A stretch of DNA of 64,000 nt from Streptococcus sp. sy004 (GTDB lineage: Bacteria > Bacillota > Bacilli > Lactobacillales > Streptococcaceae): assembly GCF_007859205.1 (NCBI RefSeq), contig NZ_VOHP01000006.1, positions 1 to 64,000 on the forward strand, given 5' to 3'. The notes below the pieces were generated by a model. That model saw only the letters and a list, made by a program, of their open reading frames with translations. It was not told the origin of the DNA and did no database searches. This document shows positions 36,897 to 46,441 of this stretch, one piece after another (positions within the stretch are counted from its first letter, which is position 1; each line of letters opens with the position of its first letter). Position numbers and translations under genes: made by a program.

Positions 36897-36930
36897 TTCT
36901 TCCAATTTGTCAAAATTGGAGGAATTTTTT
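36897..36930 (+). terminator. Riboswitch expression platform: terminator that contains the ribU Shine-Dalgarno
   Basis: A 12-bp stem (36897-36908 with 36913-36924), loop GTCA, then six T (36925-36930) directly abutting the ribU ATG. The 3' arm carries GGAGGA. The competing antiterminator pairs GGGAGAAG (36858-36865, the P1 3' strand) with CTTCTTCC (36896-36903), so P1 and the antiterminator are mutually exclusive. Confidence 0.85.
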
Positions 36931-37500
36931 ATGTTACAAACAAGACAGATGGTTTTAATTGCCATTTTATCAGCTCTATCTTTTAGCTTAATGCTTTTTG
37001 GCTTTCCGATTATTCCAGGAGCTGATTTTTTGAAAGTGGAGTTGAGTATTTTACCTATATTGTTGGGGTTGTACTTGTTTGATCTTAAAACAGCCTATCT
37101 TATTTTAGGTCTGCGAACTGTTCTCAAGTTTGTCCTAAACAATCGCGGGGTTAATGATTGGATTGGTTTGCCGATGAATGTGCTAGCCTTGGCCATTTTT
37201 GTGGCTTGCTTTGCATTGATTTGGAAAAAAAAGGAAACAGTCTCTCGCTATGTGATGGCGAGTCTAGTTGGAACAGTTGTCTTAACCCTTAGCATGTTGC
37301 TCTTGAACTGGGTATATGGTATCCCACTTTATGCGAAATTGGCGAATTTTGATATTAGTCAGTTTATCGGTACCTCACTTTATCTTTTTGGCATGGTTTT
37401 ACCATTTAATCTTGTTCAAGGATTGATTTTTTCTCTATCCTTTGCGCTCATTTACCGTTTATTGAAACCTATTTTATCCACTTATCGTTATGAAAAATAA
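36931..37500 (+). CDS. ribU: Riboflavin ECF transporter substrate-binding protein RibU
   Basis: A membrane protein of 189 residues with six hydrophobic segments, the S component that captures riboflavin for the shared ECF module. MVLIAILSALSFSLMLFGFPI and PGADFLKVELSILPILLGLYLFDLKT are RibU features. The ATG at 36931 follows the riboswitch terminator. A longer reading from 36784 lies inside the aptamer and was rejected. It overlaps the PAP2 gene by 11 bases. Confidence 0.95.
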   Translation: MLQTRQMVLIAILSALSFSLMLFGFPIIPGADFLKVELSILPILLGLYLFDLKTAYLILGLRTVLKFVLNNRGVNDWIGLPMNVLALAIFVACFALIWKKKETVSRYVMASLVGTVVLTLSMLLLNWVYGIPLYAKLANFDISQFIGTSLYLFGMVLPFNLVQGLIFSLSFALIYRLLKPILSTYRYEK

Positions 37501-38143
37501 AGAAACTTACCTACTTCGTGGCACATTTGCCTTGGTCATTTTTGTCTGTATGGGCTATGTGATTAAATTTTATCCAGAAACCGTTCTATCTTTTGATCAA
37601 ACTGTACAAGCGAAGTTTAGAAACGATCTACCAAGTTTTTGGACAGACTTTTTCCAAAACATAACTGTTTTAGGTAATCCACCTGTTCAATTAGCTCTGA
37701 CTATTTTTCCTGCCCTTGTTTTTTGGTTGAAAAAATGGCGAGCAGAAGCCTATTATTTGTTAATTAGTGCAAGTTTAGCTGGCTTGGCAATTGTTGTTTT
37801 CAAATCAGTTTATCAACGTCCACGTCCAAGCATCCCACATCTAGTATCAGCATCCGGCTACTCTTTTCCAAGCGGACACGCTTTGGGAGCGATGGTCATC
37901 TTTGGTGCGATTTTGATTGTTTGTTACCAACGTTTGAACCAAAGAAGTGGTTTACGACTGATTGTTAGTTTGGTTTTGACTAGCTTGATTGTTTTGGTAG
38001 CTCTATCTCGAGTTTACTTGGGTGTTCATTATCCAATAGATATTTTATCAGGTTTATTAGTTGGCTATGCGATTTTGAATATGTTATTTCCCTACTATGA
38101 TCGCTGGCGTTTTAAATGGCGTTTTCAAGCCAAACAAAAATAA
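37490..38143 (+). CDS. PAP2 family membrane phosphatase
   Basis: An integral membrane phosphatase of 217 residues. The catalytic motifs are KSVYQRPRP (C1), PSGHALG (C2) and SRVYLGVHYPIDIL (C3). Substrates in this family include undecaprenyl pyrophosphate and phosphatidylglycerol phosphate. The start overlaps the end of ribU, so the two are co-transcribed under the FMN riboswitch; no functional link is obvious. Confidence 0.9.
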   Translation: MKNKETYLLRGTFALVIFVCMGYVIKFYPETVLSFDQTVQAKFRNDLPSFWTDFFQNITVLGNPPVQLALTIFPALVFWLKKWRAEAYYLLISASLAGLAIVVFKSVYQRPRPSIPHLVSASGYSFPSGHALGAMVIFGAILIVCYQRLNQRSGLRLIVSLVLTSLIVLVALSRVYLGVHYPIDILSGLLVGYAILNMLFPYYDRWRFKWRFQAKQK

Positions 38144-38175
38144 AATAAGGTTAGGTCAGCCCTAGCCTTATTTCA
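38143..38175 (+). terminator. Hairpin after the PAP2 gene
   Basis: A 13-bp stem including one G-T pair (38143-38155 with 38161-38173). Only a weak T tail follows, so termination may be partial. Confidence 0.55.
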
Positions 38176-38195
38176 TTAAAAGAAGGAGATTTAAG

Positions 38196-38747
38196 ATGAA
38201 AAAACCATTGGCCATGGCTCACGATTTTTTAGCTGAGGTATTAACACCCGATAGTGTAGTGGTAGATGCAACCATGGGTCAAGGTTTTGATACAGTTTTT
38301 TTGGCCAAAAAAGCGGGGAAAGTTTATGCTTTCGATGTTCAAAAGCAAGCTTTGGTTTGGACGCAAGAACGATTGGCAAGAGAAAATCTGGTGGCTAACT
38401 TGATTCATGCAGGACATGAGCAAGTGGCAAACTATGTTAAGGAAAAAATTGATGGTGCGATTTTCAATCTAGGTTATTTGCCTAGAGCAGACAAGTCTTT
38501 AACAACTCAACCCAAAACCACCTTGCTGGCTCTTGAACAAATTTTAGAACGTTTATCTTTTGGTGGTCGTATCTCAATCATGGTTTATTATGGTCATGAG
38601 GGTGGGCAAAGAGAAAAAGACTCCCTGCTTGATTTTGTCAGCCGTCTGCCTCAAAAAGATTTTGCAGTCATGTCCTATCAGGCTCTTAATCAAATCAATC
38701 AGCCGCCTTTTTTGATTATGATTGAGAAATTAGGGAAGGCTAAGTAG
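38196..38747 (+). CDS. SAM-dependent methyltransferase, YtqB-like
   Basis: A class I methyltransferase of 183 residues, of the putative rRNA methylase family that includes Bacillus YtqB. The SAM-binding motif is VVDATMGQGFDTVFLAKKAG (about 24-43), and FNLGYLPRADKS contains an NLGY motif that takes the place of the NPPY-type catalytic motif. GAAGGAG precedes the ATG. The substrate is not known. Confidence 0.85.
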   Translation: MKKPLAMAHDFLAEVLTPDSVVVDATMGQGFDTVFLAKKAGKVYAFDVQKQALVWTQERLARENLVANLIHAGHEQVANYVKEKIDGAIFNLGYLPRADKSLTTQPKTTLLALEQILERLSFGGRISIMVYYGHEGGQREKDSLLDFVSRLPQKDFAVMSYQALNQINQPPFLIMIEKLGKAK

Positions 38748-38826
38748 GAGATAATCGTTCAAAACGTGATATTTATGGAAAATATGATATAATAGACTGG
38801 ATTATTTAGAAATTAGGAGATGAAAA

Positions 38827-40161
38827 ATGGAAGACCCTAGCAGTCAGTCCTTGTTATTACAATTTTTATTATTATTACTACTCACCTTATTCAATGCCTT
38901 TTTCTCAGCTAGTGAAATGGCTATGGTATCGCTCAATCGTTCTCGTGTGGAGCAAAAGGCAGCCGAAGGAGATAAGCGTTATGCCCGTTTGTTGAAAATT
39001 TTGGATAATCCCAATAATTTTCTGTCAACTATCCAAGTCGGGATTACCCTCATTACCCTTTTATCAGGGGCAAGTTTTGCAGATTCCTTGGGAACGGTGA
39101 TTGCGTCTTGGTTTGGCCAATCAACAACTGCGAAAACGGCAGGAGATATTATTTCTTTGGTTTTCTTGACTTATATCTCGATTGTGATTGGTGAGCTATA
39201 TCCTAAGCGAATTGCCATGAACCTCAAGGAAAATTTGGCGATTTACTCAGCCCCAATTATTCTCTTTTTGGGTAAATTGGTCAGTCCCTTTGTTTGGTTC
39301 TTATCAGCATCAACCAATCTTTTGAGTCGTCTAACGCCAATGACCTTTGATGATGCCAATGAGCAGATGACCAGAGATGAGATTGAGTACCTGTTGACCA
39401 ATAGTGAGGCGACATTGGACGCTGAAGAGATTGGCATGTTGCAAGGGGTCTTTTCTTTAGATGAAACCATGGCGCGTGAAGTGATGGTGCCAAGGACAGA
39501 TGCCTTTATGGTTGACATCAATGACGATACCACAGAGCTGATTAAGGAAATCTTAAAAGAAAACTATTCTCGTATTCCTGTTTATGATGGGGATAAGGAC
39601 AAGATTATCGGCTTGATTCATACGAAAAATATTTTGAGTGCAGCTTTTGCTCAAGGTTTTGACAAAATCAATCTTCGCCAGTTACTGCAAGAGCCACTTT
39701 TTGTACCAGAAACGATTTTTGTGGATAATCTCTTAACTACTCTGCGTAACAATCAACGACAAATGGCGATTTTACTAGATGAATATGGTGGCGTATCAGG
39801 TCTGGTGACCTTGGAAGACTTGCTAGAAGAGATTGTCGGTGAAATCGATGATGAAACAGACAAGGCAGCAGAGTCTGTTCGAGAAATCGCCGATCAAACC
39901 TATATTGTCCTTGGTAATATGACACTCAACGAATTCAACGAATATTTTGAAAGTGAATTAGTTAGTGATGATGTGGATACCATTGCAGGTTTTTACCTAG
40001 CAGGTATTGGCACTATTCCTAATCAAGATGTTAAAGAAAGCTATCAAGTTGATAGCCAAAATAAACGCTTTGATTTTATCAATGATAAGGTCAAAGATGG
40101 TCGTGTCGTCAAGTTGAAAGTGCTAGTCAGTCCATTAGAAACTGATGAGCAAGTCAACTAA
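38827..40161 (+). CDS. CNNM/CorC family membrane protein with CBS domains
   Basis: A protein of 444 residues, often labelled hemolysin-like. The N-terminal DUF21 membrane domain (about 1-190) has four hydrophobic segments and ASEMAMVSLNRSRVEQKA. A CBS pair (about 210-330, with VMVPRTDAFMVDI and RQMAILLDEYGGVSGLVTLEDLLEEIVGEI) and a C-terminal CorC_HlyC domain follow. Family members are linked to magnesium export. It has its own terminator. Confidence 0.88.
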   Translation: MEDPSSQSLLLQFLLLLLLTLFNAFFSASEMAMVSLNRSRVEQKAAEGDKRYARLLKILDNPNNFLSTIQVGITLITLLSGASFADSLGTVIASWFGQSTTAKTAGDIISLVFLTYISIVIGELYPKRIAMNLKENLAIYSAPIILFLGKLVSPFVWFLSASTNLLSRLTPMTFDDANEQMTRDEIEYLLTNSEATLDAEEIGMLQGVFSLDETMAREVMVPRTDAFMVDINDDTTELIKEILKENYSRIPVYDGDKDKIIGLIHTKNILSAAFAQGFDKINLRQLLQEPLFVPETIFVDNLLTTLRNNQRQMAILLDEYGGVSGLVTLEDLLEEIVGEIDDETDKAAESVREIADQTYIVLGNMTLNEFNEYFESELVSDDVDTIAGFYLAGIGTIPNQDVKESYQVDSQNKRFDFINDKVKDGRVVKLKVLVSPLETDEQVN

Positions 40162-40173
40162 GATAATAAAATC

Positions 40174-40210
40174 ATAGGAATTGATGGTTAAATCATCAGT
40201 TCCTATTTTG
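40174..40210 (+). terminator. Terminator of the CNNM gene
   Basis: A 13-bp stem (40174-40186 with 40194-40206, one G-T pair), loop of 7 and the tail TTTTGATG. Confidence 0.75.
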
Positions 40211-40326
40211 ATGCCTATTTAGCTCTGGGTTTACAGGTCTTGTCTGTTGAGATATACTAGCGATAGACGAACAATTATATATATTTTAGCAATAAGATTT
40301 CTTTGTTAGCACATGGAGGTAAACAA

Positions 40327-41565
40327 ATGACACTTAGAGTAAGACTTCCGTTATTTTTCACCGTTCTGTTCACACAATTTGGTAGTGCGGTATTGACATT
40401 TTTCTTGTCTTTGACCGTACTCATGCAGACCAAAAGCCCTCTTGCCTTTAGTCAGATTGTCTTGATTGGTTCAGTTGTTAGTTTATTGGGAACACCTGTC
40501 ATTGGTCTTATGGTGGATCGTTATCCTAAAAAACCACTATTGCTTATGGCTCAACTCACTAGTATGCTAATTTTGGCAATGTGTTTCTTTTTCAGTATGG
40601 GTCAAGTGACACCTAACTTGTTCATTGTCATCTTGATTGTGGTCTTGCTTAATCTAATGGATAGTCTAGTATCAACCACGATACTGGCATCGGCTGTTCA
40701 TTTGGTTGAGTCAGAAGAAGAACTTGGACAGTTTAATGGCTTGATTCAGAGCGTTGACTCTGCCTCATCCTTGCTTGGTCCAGTTGTAGCAGGGGCGATT
40801 TATCCCTTAATGTCCTTAGATATGGCGATTGGCTTGGAGCTTTTGTTAGAAGGTCTGGGTTTAATCTCACTTTGTTTTCTCTCGTTTAGCAATCGCCCGT
40901 TTCAGCAGCTTGACGATGACATAGTTGATGGAAATGCTAAGGAAGAGCAGACATTGAAAGCTGCCTTGTCTTATTTATTTGACCAAAAAGTCTTGCTGAT
41001 TTTATTGTTTGGCATGTTGGTCATGAATTTTCTTCTATCAGCTTTGGTGATTGGTTTTCCAATCATTGTGACCACTTATTTTTCAGAAAATAGTCTAGCA
41101 GTAGGCATTTTAGAAGCAAGTGTTTCAGTAGGTATGCTACTAGCCAGTAGTGTCTTTGCCTATCGCTCAATCAATCCTGATAAAATCAGTCTAATTATTA
41201 AGAGTTGGTTGGTTAGTGGATTTTGTCTTTTTGCCATTGTTTTTGGCGTTACGATTTTCAAACATAACCTGTTCTTTTTATTGATCTTCTTAGTCGTTAT
41301 CAATCTGATGATAGGTTTGGCTTTGACAGCAGGTAGAATTCCTATTTTGACCTTATTTCAAAAGCAGATTGCACCAAGTAAGCAAGGTCGAATTTTTGCT
41401 ATTCTTGATGTTTTGGTTCAGGTGTCAGTTCCTGTGGGGACCTTGATTTTTGGCTTGTTATTTGAGTATTTTCCTATTTTGACCGTGTTTTTCGTTTCAG
41501 GTTTTCTAATGCTTGCCTTTGTAGCCTATCTTAGCCGTTTTTTGAAAAAGAAAGATTTACTTTAA
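40327..41565 (+). CDS. Major facilitator superfamily transporter
   Basis: A transporter of 412 residues with 12 predicted membrane segments, of the MFS_3/enterobactin-exporter-like group. GLMVDRYPKKPLLL between helices 2 and 3 is the MFS motif A variant. AGRIPILTLFQKQIAPSKQGRIFAILDVLVQ is typical of multidrug or macrolide-efflux-like members. The substrate is not known. GGAGG lies 7 bases before the ATG at 40327; a TTG at 40303 was rejected. Confidence 0.82.
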   Translation: MTLRVRLPLFFTVLFTQFGSAVLTFFLSLTVLMQTKSPLAFSQIVLIGSVVSLLGTPVIGLMVDRYPKKPLLLMAQLTSMLILAMCFFFSMGQVTPNLFIVILIVVLLNLMDSLVSTTILASAVHLVESEEELGQFNGLIQSVDSASSLLGPVVAGAIYPLMSLDMAIGLELLLEGLGLISLCFLSFSNRPFQQLDDDIVDGNAKEEQTLKAALSYLFDQKVLLILLFGMLVMNFLLSALVIGFPIIVTTYFSENSLAVGILEASVSVGMLLASSVFAYRSINPDKISLIIKSWLVSGFCLFAIVFGVTIFKHNLFFLLIFLVVINLMIGLALTAGRIPILTLFQKQIAPSKQGRIFAILDVLVQVSVPVGTLIFGLLFEYFPILTVFFVSGFLMLAFVAYLSRFLKKKDLL

Positions 41566-41573
41566 GAGAAAAG

Positions 41574-41600
41574 AGAAAGACGAAGTGATGTCTTTCTTTT
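41574..41600 (+). terminator. Terminator of the MFS gene
   Basis: An 8-bp stem (41574-41581 with 41590-41597) and a T-rich tail. Confidence 0.65.
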
Positions 41601-41631
41601 ATTTTAGCTAGTTTTTTGTCTAAAAAAGGAG

Positions 41632-41660
41632 TATAATAAATCTATAAAGCGTTTTCAAAA
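41632..41660 (+). promoter_or_regulatory. pflA promoter with cre-like site
   Basis: TATAAT at 41632-41637, followed by TAAAGCGTTTTCA (41645-41657), a cre-like site at the expected transcription start. The -35 box is weak. Confidence 0.55.
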
Positions 41661-41671
41661 GAGGTGGTTTG

Positions 41672-42460
41672 GTGATTGATATTGATTATAAAAAAGTAAC
41701 AGGTATGGTGCATTCAACAGAAAGTTTTGGAACAGTGGATGGTCCAGGCGTTCGCTTCATTATTTTTATGCAGGGCTGTAAAATGCGTTGTCAATATTGT
41801 CATAACCCAGACACTTGGGAAATGGAAACCAATAACTCTCAAGAACGGACGGTTGAAGATGTCTTGAAAGAAGCCTTGTCTTACCGTCATTTTTGGGGCA
41901 AAGAAGGTGGTATTACGGTTTCTGGTGGTGAGGCTCTGCTTCAGATTGAGTTTGTCACAGCCTTGTTTACGGAAGCTAAAAAACTAGGTATTCATTGTAC
42001 CTTGGATACCTGTGCCTTGCCGTTTCGTGATACGCCAGCTTACCATGAAATTTTTGATAAATTGCTAGCAGTGACGGATTTGGTGTTGTTGGATATTAAA
42101 GAAATCAATGATGAACGCCATAAATTTGTGACCAGCCAAAGCAATAAAAATATCATTGCCTGCGCTAAATACCTATCAGATAAAGGAGTTCCAGTTTGGA
42201 TTCGCCATGTTTTGGTGCCTGGTTTGACAGATATTGACCAAGATTTGGTGGAGCTAGGTCAGTTCGTCAAAACCCTTAAAAATGTGGATAAGTTTGAGAT
42301 TTTGCCTTATCACACCATGGGCGAATTTAAGTGGCGAGAGTTGGGAATTCCCTATGCCTTGGCTGGTGTTAAGCCACCGACAGCAGACCGTGTCAAAAAT
42401 GCCAAGGATTTGATGCAAACAGAAACCTATACCAATTATATGAAACGTATTCATTCCTAG
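41672..42460 (+). CDS. pflA: Pyruvate formate-lyase-activating enzyme
   Basis: A radical SAM enzyme of 262 residues that puts the glycyl radical on pyruvate formate-lyase, needed for mixed-acid fermentation without oxygen. The iron-sulfur motif is CKMRCQYC, followed by HNPDTWEM. GGITVSGGEALLQ is the SAM-binding GGE segment. GAGGTGG (41661-41667) supports the GTG start at 41672; a TTG one codon earlier is possible. Carbon-source control through the cre-like site is likely. Confidence 0.94.
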   Translation: MIDIDYKKVTGMVHSTESFGTVDGPGVRFIIFMQGCKMRCQYCHNPDTWEMETNNSQERTVEDVLKEALSYRHFWGKEGGITVSGGEALLQIEFVTALFTEAKKLGIHCTLDTCALPFRDTPAYHEIFDKLLAVTDLVLLDIKEINDERHKFVTSQSNKNIIACAKYLSDKGVPVWIRHVLVPGLTDIDQDLVELGQFVKTLKNVDKFEILPYHTMGEFKWRELGIPYALAGVKPPTADRVKNAKDLMQTETYTNYMKRIHS

Positions 42461-42529
42461 TCTTTTGCGACTTGGCTTGATTTTTGGTATAATAAAGCGA
42501 AACTTAGAAATATATGAGGTAGAAAAGAC

Positions 42530-43462
42530 ATGTCGATTTTAGTATTTGGTCATCAAAATCCTGATACGGATGCCATTGCATCATCTTATGGTTGGGCTTA
42601 TTTGGAGAAAAACGCTTGGGGGCGTGATGCTAAAGCAGTAGCCTTAGGCACTCCGAACGAAGAAACTGCCTTTGCCTTGGATTATTTTGGTGTTGAAGCA
42701 CCGACTGTGGTAACGTCAGCTAAGGAAGCAGGTGCGAGTCAAGTGATTTTGACAGATCACAATGAATTCCAACAATCAATTAGCGATATTGCAGAACTTG
42801 AGATTTTGGCAGTGGTTGACCATCACCGTGTGGCGAATTTTGAAACAGCCAACCCACTTTATATGCGTTTAGAGCCAGTAGGTTCAGCGTCATCAATTGT
42901 TTATCGTGCTGCTAAAGAGACTGGTCTAGTACTGCCAAAAGAAGTGGCAGGTCTATTGTTGTCAGGTTTGATTTCAGATACGCTTCTATTGAAATCACCA
43001 ACAACGGCAGAAAGTGATCATCAAGTGGCTAAAGAACTGGCTGAATTGGCAGAGGTTGATTTGGAAACTTATGGTTTAGCCCTATTGAAAGCAGGAACAA
43101 ATCTCGCTAGCAAGTCAGCAGCAGAATTGATTGATATTGATGCTAAAACATTTGAATTAAATGGCAATCCAGTTCGTGTGGCTCAAGTCAATACTGTTGA
43201 TATTGCAGAAGTTTTAGAACGTCAAGAAGAGATCGAGGCAGCCATGTTAGCAGCTAGTCAGGCTAATGGCTATTCAGATTTTGTATTGATGATTACAGAT
43301 ATTGTTAATTCAAATTCAGAGATTTTGGCATTGGGTCAACACATGGATAAGGTTGAGGCGGCATTCAACTTCAAATTGGAGAACAATCATGCCTTTTTAC
43401 CAGGTGCTGTATCACGTAAGAAACAAGTAGTTCCACAATTAACAGAGAGTTTTAATGCGTAA
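42530..43462 (+). CDS. ppaC: Manganese-dependent inorganic pyrophosphatase
   Basis: A family II pyrophosphatase of 310 residues. Metal ligands are in [13 protein letters not shown] at the N terminus and the DHH motif VVDHHRV. The C-terminal DHHA2-type domain has the substrate-binding SRKKQ. It hydrolyses pyrophosphate to drive biosynthesis. A good TATAAT lies at 42489-42494 upstream. Confidence 0.95.
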   Translation: MSILVFGHQNPDTDAIASSYGWAYLEKNAWGRDAKAVALGTPNEETAFALDYFGVEAPTVVTSAKEAGASQVILTDHNEFQQSISDIAELEILAVVDHHRVANFETANPLYMRLEPVGSASSIVYRAAKETGLVLPKEVAGLLLSGLISDTLLLKSPTTAESDHQVAKELAELAEVDLETYGLALLKAGTNLASKSAAELIDIDAKTFELNGNPVRVAQVNTVDIAEVLERQEEIEAAMLAASQANGYSDFVLMITDIVNSNSEILALGQHMDKVEAAFNFKLENNHAFLPGAVSRKKQVVPQLTESFNA

Positions 43463-43496
43463 AAAAGTTGAGCCATGTTTGGCTCAACTTTTTGAA
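43462..43496. terminator. Bidirectional terminator between ppaC and the iron importer
   Basis: A perfect 14-bp stem (43462-43475 with 43480-43493), loop TGTT. A and T runs within the stem ends allow function on both strands. Confidence 0.88.
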
Positions 43497-43500
43497 TTTA

Positions 43501-44487
43501 TTAGTCCATTTTCAACATCAGATAAAGAAAATAAGGTGCACCAACGATAGCAACTAGCAGACCAGTTGGAATCCCCATGCCAACAAGGAAAATACGTCCC
43601 AAAGTGTCTGCGATTAGGAGGATGAGCATGCCGACCATCAGGCTAGTAGGAATAGTTAGAAGATGATTATTCCCAAGTTGTCGCTTGACACTATGACCAG
43701 CAATTAAACCAACAAAGCTGATATTGCCAACCAAGATAACACTGATGGCTGCTAGAGAGGTGGCTAGAAAAAGAATAAACAAGCGTTGTTTTTTTAAATT
43801 AAGTCCTAAGGCAGTTGCCGTATATTCGTTAAGGTTCATGATATTTAAAGCTTGATATTGACTGTAAGTTAGCCCCCATAATATAATCAAGGGAAAACTA
43901 CAAATCAAAAGACTCTGCCAATTATCACCCGTGATTTGTCCACTTAGCCAGTTATTGATGTAATCAATCTTGTAGCGATCTACATAGCTAACTAAGGTTA
44001 CGATAAGACTAGACATCATGGTGGAAATGCCGACTCCAGCAATAATCAGTCGATTGGGATTGATGTTGTGATTGGGTTTATAAGAAAGTAGATAGACTAG
44101 AAGAATTGTAGCATAGCTACCAAGAATGGTAAGACTAGGAAGCAAGGACTGGCTAATTGCAAACTCTAATTTCCCAAAAGCTAGTAAACTAGCAATAACC
44201 AAACCTGCCCCAGCATTGATACCCAAGATACCTGAGTCTGCTAGTGGATTTTGAGTAAGGGTTTGCAGTAACAAACCTGCGAGAGCCAGAGAGCCTCCTC
44301 CCATAAGGCTGGCCAAAATTCGAGGCAATCTAATATTGAAAAGAATGAGGTCGATTTCGCTTTGTTTACTGTTGTCAAAGAGAGTGATTAGATTGATGTG
44401 GCTTTCGCCAAATGATAAGGCTAGTAAACTAGCACACACTAGGCTGATAAATAAGACGACGATGACTTTTTTTGGAGATGAAGTCAT
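43501..44487 (-). CDS. fhuG: Iron-siderophore ABC transporter permease, FhuG/FecCD family
   Basis: A FecCD-family permease of 328 residues with about ten membrane segments. FNIRLPRILASLMGGGSLALAGLLLQTLTQNPLADSGILGINAGAGL is the family signature near residues 46-92, and LVGNISFVGLIAGH is the ATPase-contact region. It overlaps the other permease gene by 4 bases and ends the four-gene operon. Confidence 0.9.
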   Translation of the reverse strand: MTSSPKKVIVVLFISLVCASLLALSFGESHINLITLFDNSKQSEIDLILFNIRLPRILASLMGGGSLALAGLLLQTLTQNPLADSGILGINAGAGLVIASLLAFGKLEFAISQSLLPSLTILGSYATILLVYLLSYKPNHNINPNRLIIAGVGISTMMSSLIVTLVSYVDRYKIDYINNWLSGQITGDNWQSLLICSFPLIILWGLTYSQYQALNIMNLNEYTATALGLNLKKQRLFILFLATSLAAISVILVGNISFVGLIAGHSVKRQLGNNHLLTIPTSLMVGMLILLIADTLGRIFLVGMGIPTGLLVAIVGAPYFLYLMLKMD

Positions 44488-45503
44488 AGATTTTGCCCCT
44501 TTCTAATGAGAATCAGAAAAGAAGGAAGGTTGATAAGGCTGACCACAGCATTTAGTGATGTTTCGTATGGCGAATTGATAACACGGCAAAGTAAGTCAAT
44601 CCAAACCATAAAACTAGCTCCCAAAAGCATGGTCAGGGGCAGCAGTTGACGATAATTTTGCTTGCTGACGAGTTTGGCTAAATGTGGAATGAGAAGTCCA
44701 ACAAAGGCTAGATTACCGACCAAGGCGACGCTGCTAGCCGATAGGAGCAAAACGATAGCTAAGAGCAATAGCTGTGTTTTTCTCATCTGTTGTCCCAAGG
44801 CTTGAGAGAGTGATTTTTCAAGATTAAGGAGATTGAGTTGATGGCTAAGAAGTAAAGCAAAACCAAGACCAACAAGGATAAATGGAGCCATAAAAGTAAC
44901 CATGGGCCAGTTGACAGCGACTAGACCACCTGACTGCCAACCGATAATGCTGGTTGATAAATGGTTGGCTAGAGTAATCGCTTGACCAATGGCTGAAAAT
45001 AGCGTGGTCATCATAGCTCCTGCTAAAATCAAGCGTATTTGATGATTGCTTGCCTTTTTTTGATAGGCAAGTCCAAAAACTAATAGGGCAGCTAGGCTAG
45101 CACCAATTAAACAAAAAAGTAGAATGAGGCTATAATGTAAGTTTTTCATCAAAAGATAGGATAACACTAGAGCTAAACCGGCACCGGCATTGATTCCCAA
45201 TAGACCTGGGTCAGAAATAGGATTTCTAGTGACAGCTTGAGTGATTAAGCCTGAAGTTGCTAATCCAGCCCCAACTAAACAGGCAGCGATAAGTCGAGGG
45301 AAGCGGCTATCAATAATGATATTCTGAGCCTGACTGTCAAGAAAAGGTTGGGTTAAAATGGTCATCAGTTCTTGATGACTGTAACTAATGGCACCGAAAC
45401 GTAGGCTGGCATAAATTCCCAATCCTAAGCCAATCAGACTGATGAAAAAAACAAGCCAAAAATGATTTGGCTTTGTTTGAAGAGAGTGTTTGCTTGTTGT
45501 CAT
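44484..45503 (-). CDS. fhuB: Iron-siderophore ABC transporter permease, FhuB/FecCD family
   Basis: The second FecCD-family permease (339 residues), pairing with the downstream one. DSRFPRLIAACLVGAGLATSGLITQAVTRNPISDPGLLGINAGAGL and VALVGNLAFVGLLIPHL are family motifs. It follows the binding protein by 9 bp. Confidence 0.9.
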   Translation of the reverse strand: MTTSKHSLQTKPNHFWLVFFISLIGLGLGIYASLRFGAISYSHQELMTILTQPFLDSQAQNIIIDSRFPRLIAACLVGAGLATSGLITQAVTRNPISDPGLLGINAGAGLALVLSYLLMKNLHYSLILLFCLIGASLAALLVFGLAYQKKASNHQIRLILAGAMMTTLFSAIGQAITLANHLSTSIIGWQSGGLVAVNWPMVTFMAPFILVGLGFALLLSHQLNLLNLEKSLSQALGQQMRKTQLLLLAIVLLLSASSVALVGNLAFVGLLIPHLAKLVSKQNYRQLLPLTMLLGASFMVWIDLLCRVINSPYETSLNAVVSLINLPSFLILIRKGQNL

Positions 45504-45512
45504 ATTGTCTTT

Positions 45513-46439
45513 CTAGTTGTTTATTGCTAGAATGGCTTTTTCTAAAACATCTAACTGATAATCGAGAGCTTTGGGGTCGTTGAAATAAAAAGCATTAGCA
45601 GGCACATTGATGATACGGCCATTTTGCACAGCAGGAATAGCTTGCCACATATCACTTTCATAAAGGGCGGCATTAGTCGTTGTCGTATCAGCTGCAACGA
45701 TGGCATAATCACCGATATAGTTATTCAACACTTCCTTGGAGATAGAGAGATATCCCTTTGGAAAAACGTCTTGTGTGATCTTTTCTGGAGCTGTAAACCC
45801 AAGAGCTTGATAAATAATCTCGCCACCACGACCCCAGTTATCACCAAAAAGATAAACTTCTTTTTCACTTAGGCCGATGATAGTAAAGGTTTTATCTGCT
45901 CCAATACTCTTGGTCAATCTGTCCTTGGTCTGAGCTACCTTGTTTTCCCAAGTATTTAACCAATCTTGTGCTTCTTTTTCCTTGTTAAACACTTGTCCAA
46001 AATCAGAAAGTACTTGCAAGTAATCATGCTTACCATACTCGATGGCAATAACAGGGGCGATGGCAGCCAACTGTTCAAGATTTGCTTCGGTTGAGCCAGC
46101 AATAATCAAATCAGGCTTGGTTGCCGCTAGAGCTTCAAGATCTGTTGGCATGACTTCCTTAGCTTGTCCCAATTCTTTTTTCAGAACAGGATTGTCCATG
46201 TCATAGGTCGTAGCAGCAACAATATTAAGCCCTAACTGCATGAGATAGCCAGTATAGCTGGCAGATAAGCTAGCTACTCGTTTTGGTGACTGGGGAACTT
46301 GACCATAGTAAGTAAAGCCGTCGATTTTAGGCAAATTCTCAGAATCAGAAAGAGATTGATTGTTTGATGTGGCCTTGCCACAAGCTGCTAAAACCATAAT
46401 CATGAGAAGGGTTAAAACTAAGCTAGTCATTTTTTTCAT
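45513..46439 (-). CDS. fhuD: Iron-siderophore ABC transporter substrate-binding lipoprotein
   Basis: A class III binding lipoprotein of 308 residues. The signal peptide ends in the lipobox VLAACG with lipid-bearing Cys20. The mature part has PKRVASLSASYTGYLMQLGL and ATKPDLIIAGSTEANLEQLAAIAPVIAI, typical of ferric siderophore binding proteins. Which ligand is bound, a hydroxamate, a catecholate or haem, cannot be told. It starts 2 bp after the ATPase gene. Confidence 0.88.
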   Translation of the reverse strand: MKKMTSLVLTLLMIMVLAACGKATSNNQSLSDSENLPKIDGFTYYGQVPQSPKRVASLSASYTGYLMQLGLNIVAATTYDMDNPVLKKELGQAKEVMPTDLEALAATKPDLIIAGSTEANLEQLAAIAPVIAIEYGKHDYLQVLSDFGQVFNKEKEAQDWLNTWENKVAQTKDRLTKSIGADKTFTIIGLSEKEVYLFGDNWGRGGEIIYQALGFTAPEKITQDVFPKGYLSISKEVLNNYIGDYAIVAADTTTTNAALYESDMWQAIPAVQNGRIINVPANAFYFNDPKALDYQLDVLEKAILAINN

Positions 46440-46441
46440 GT

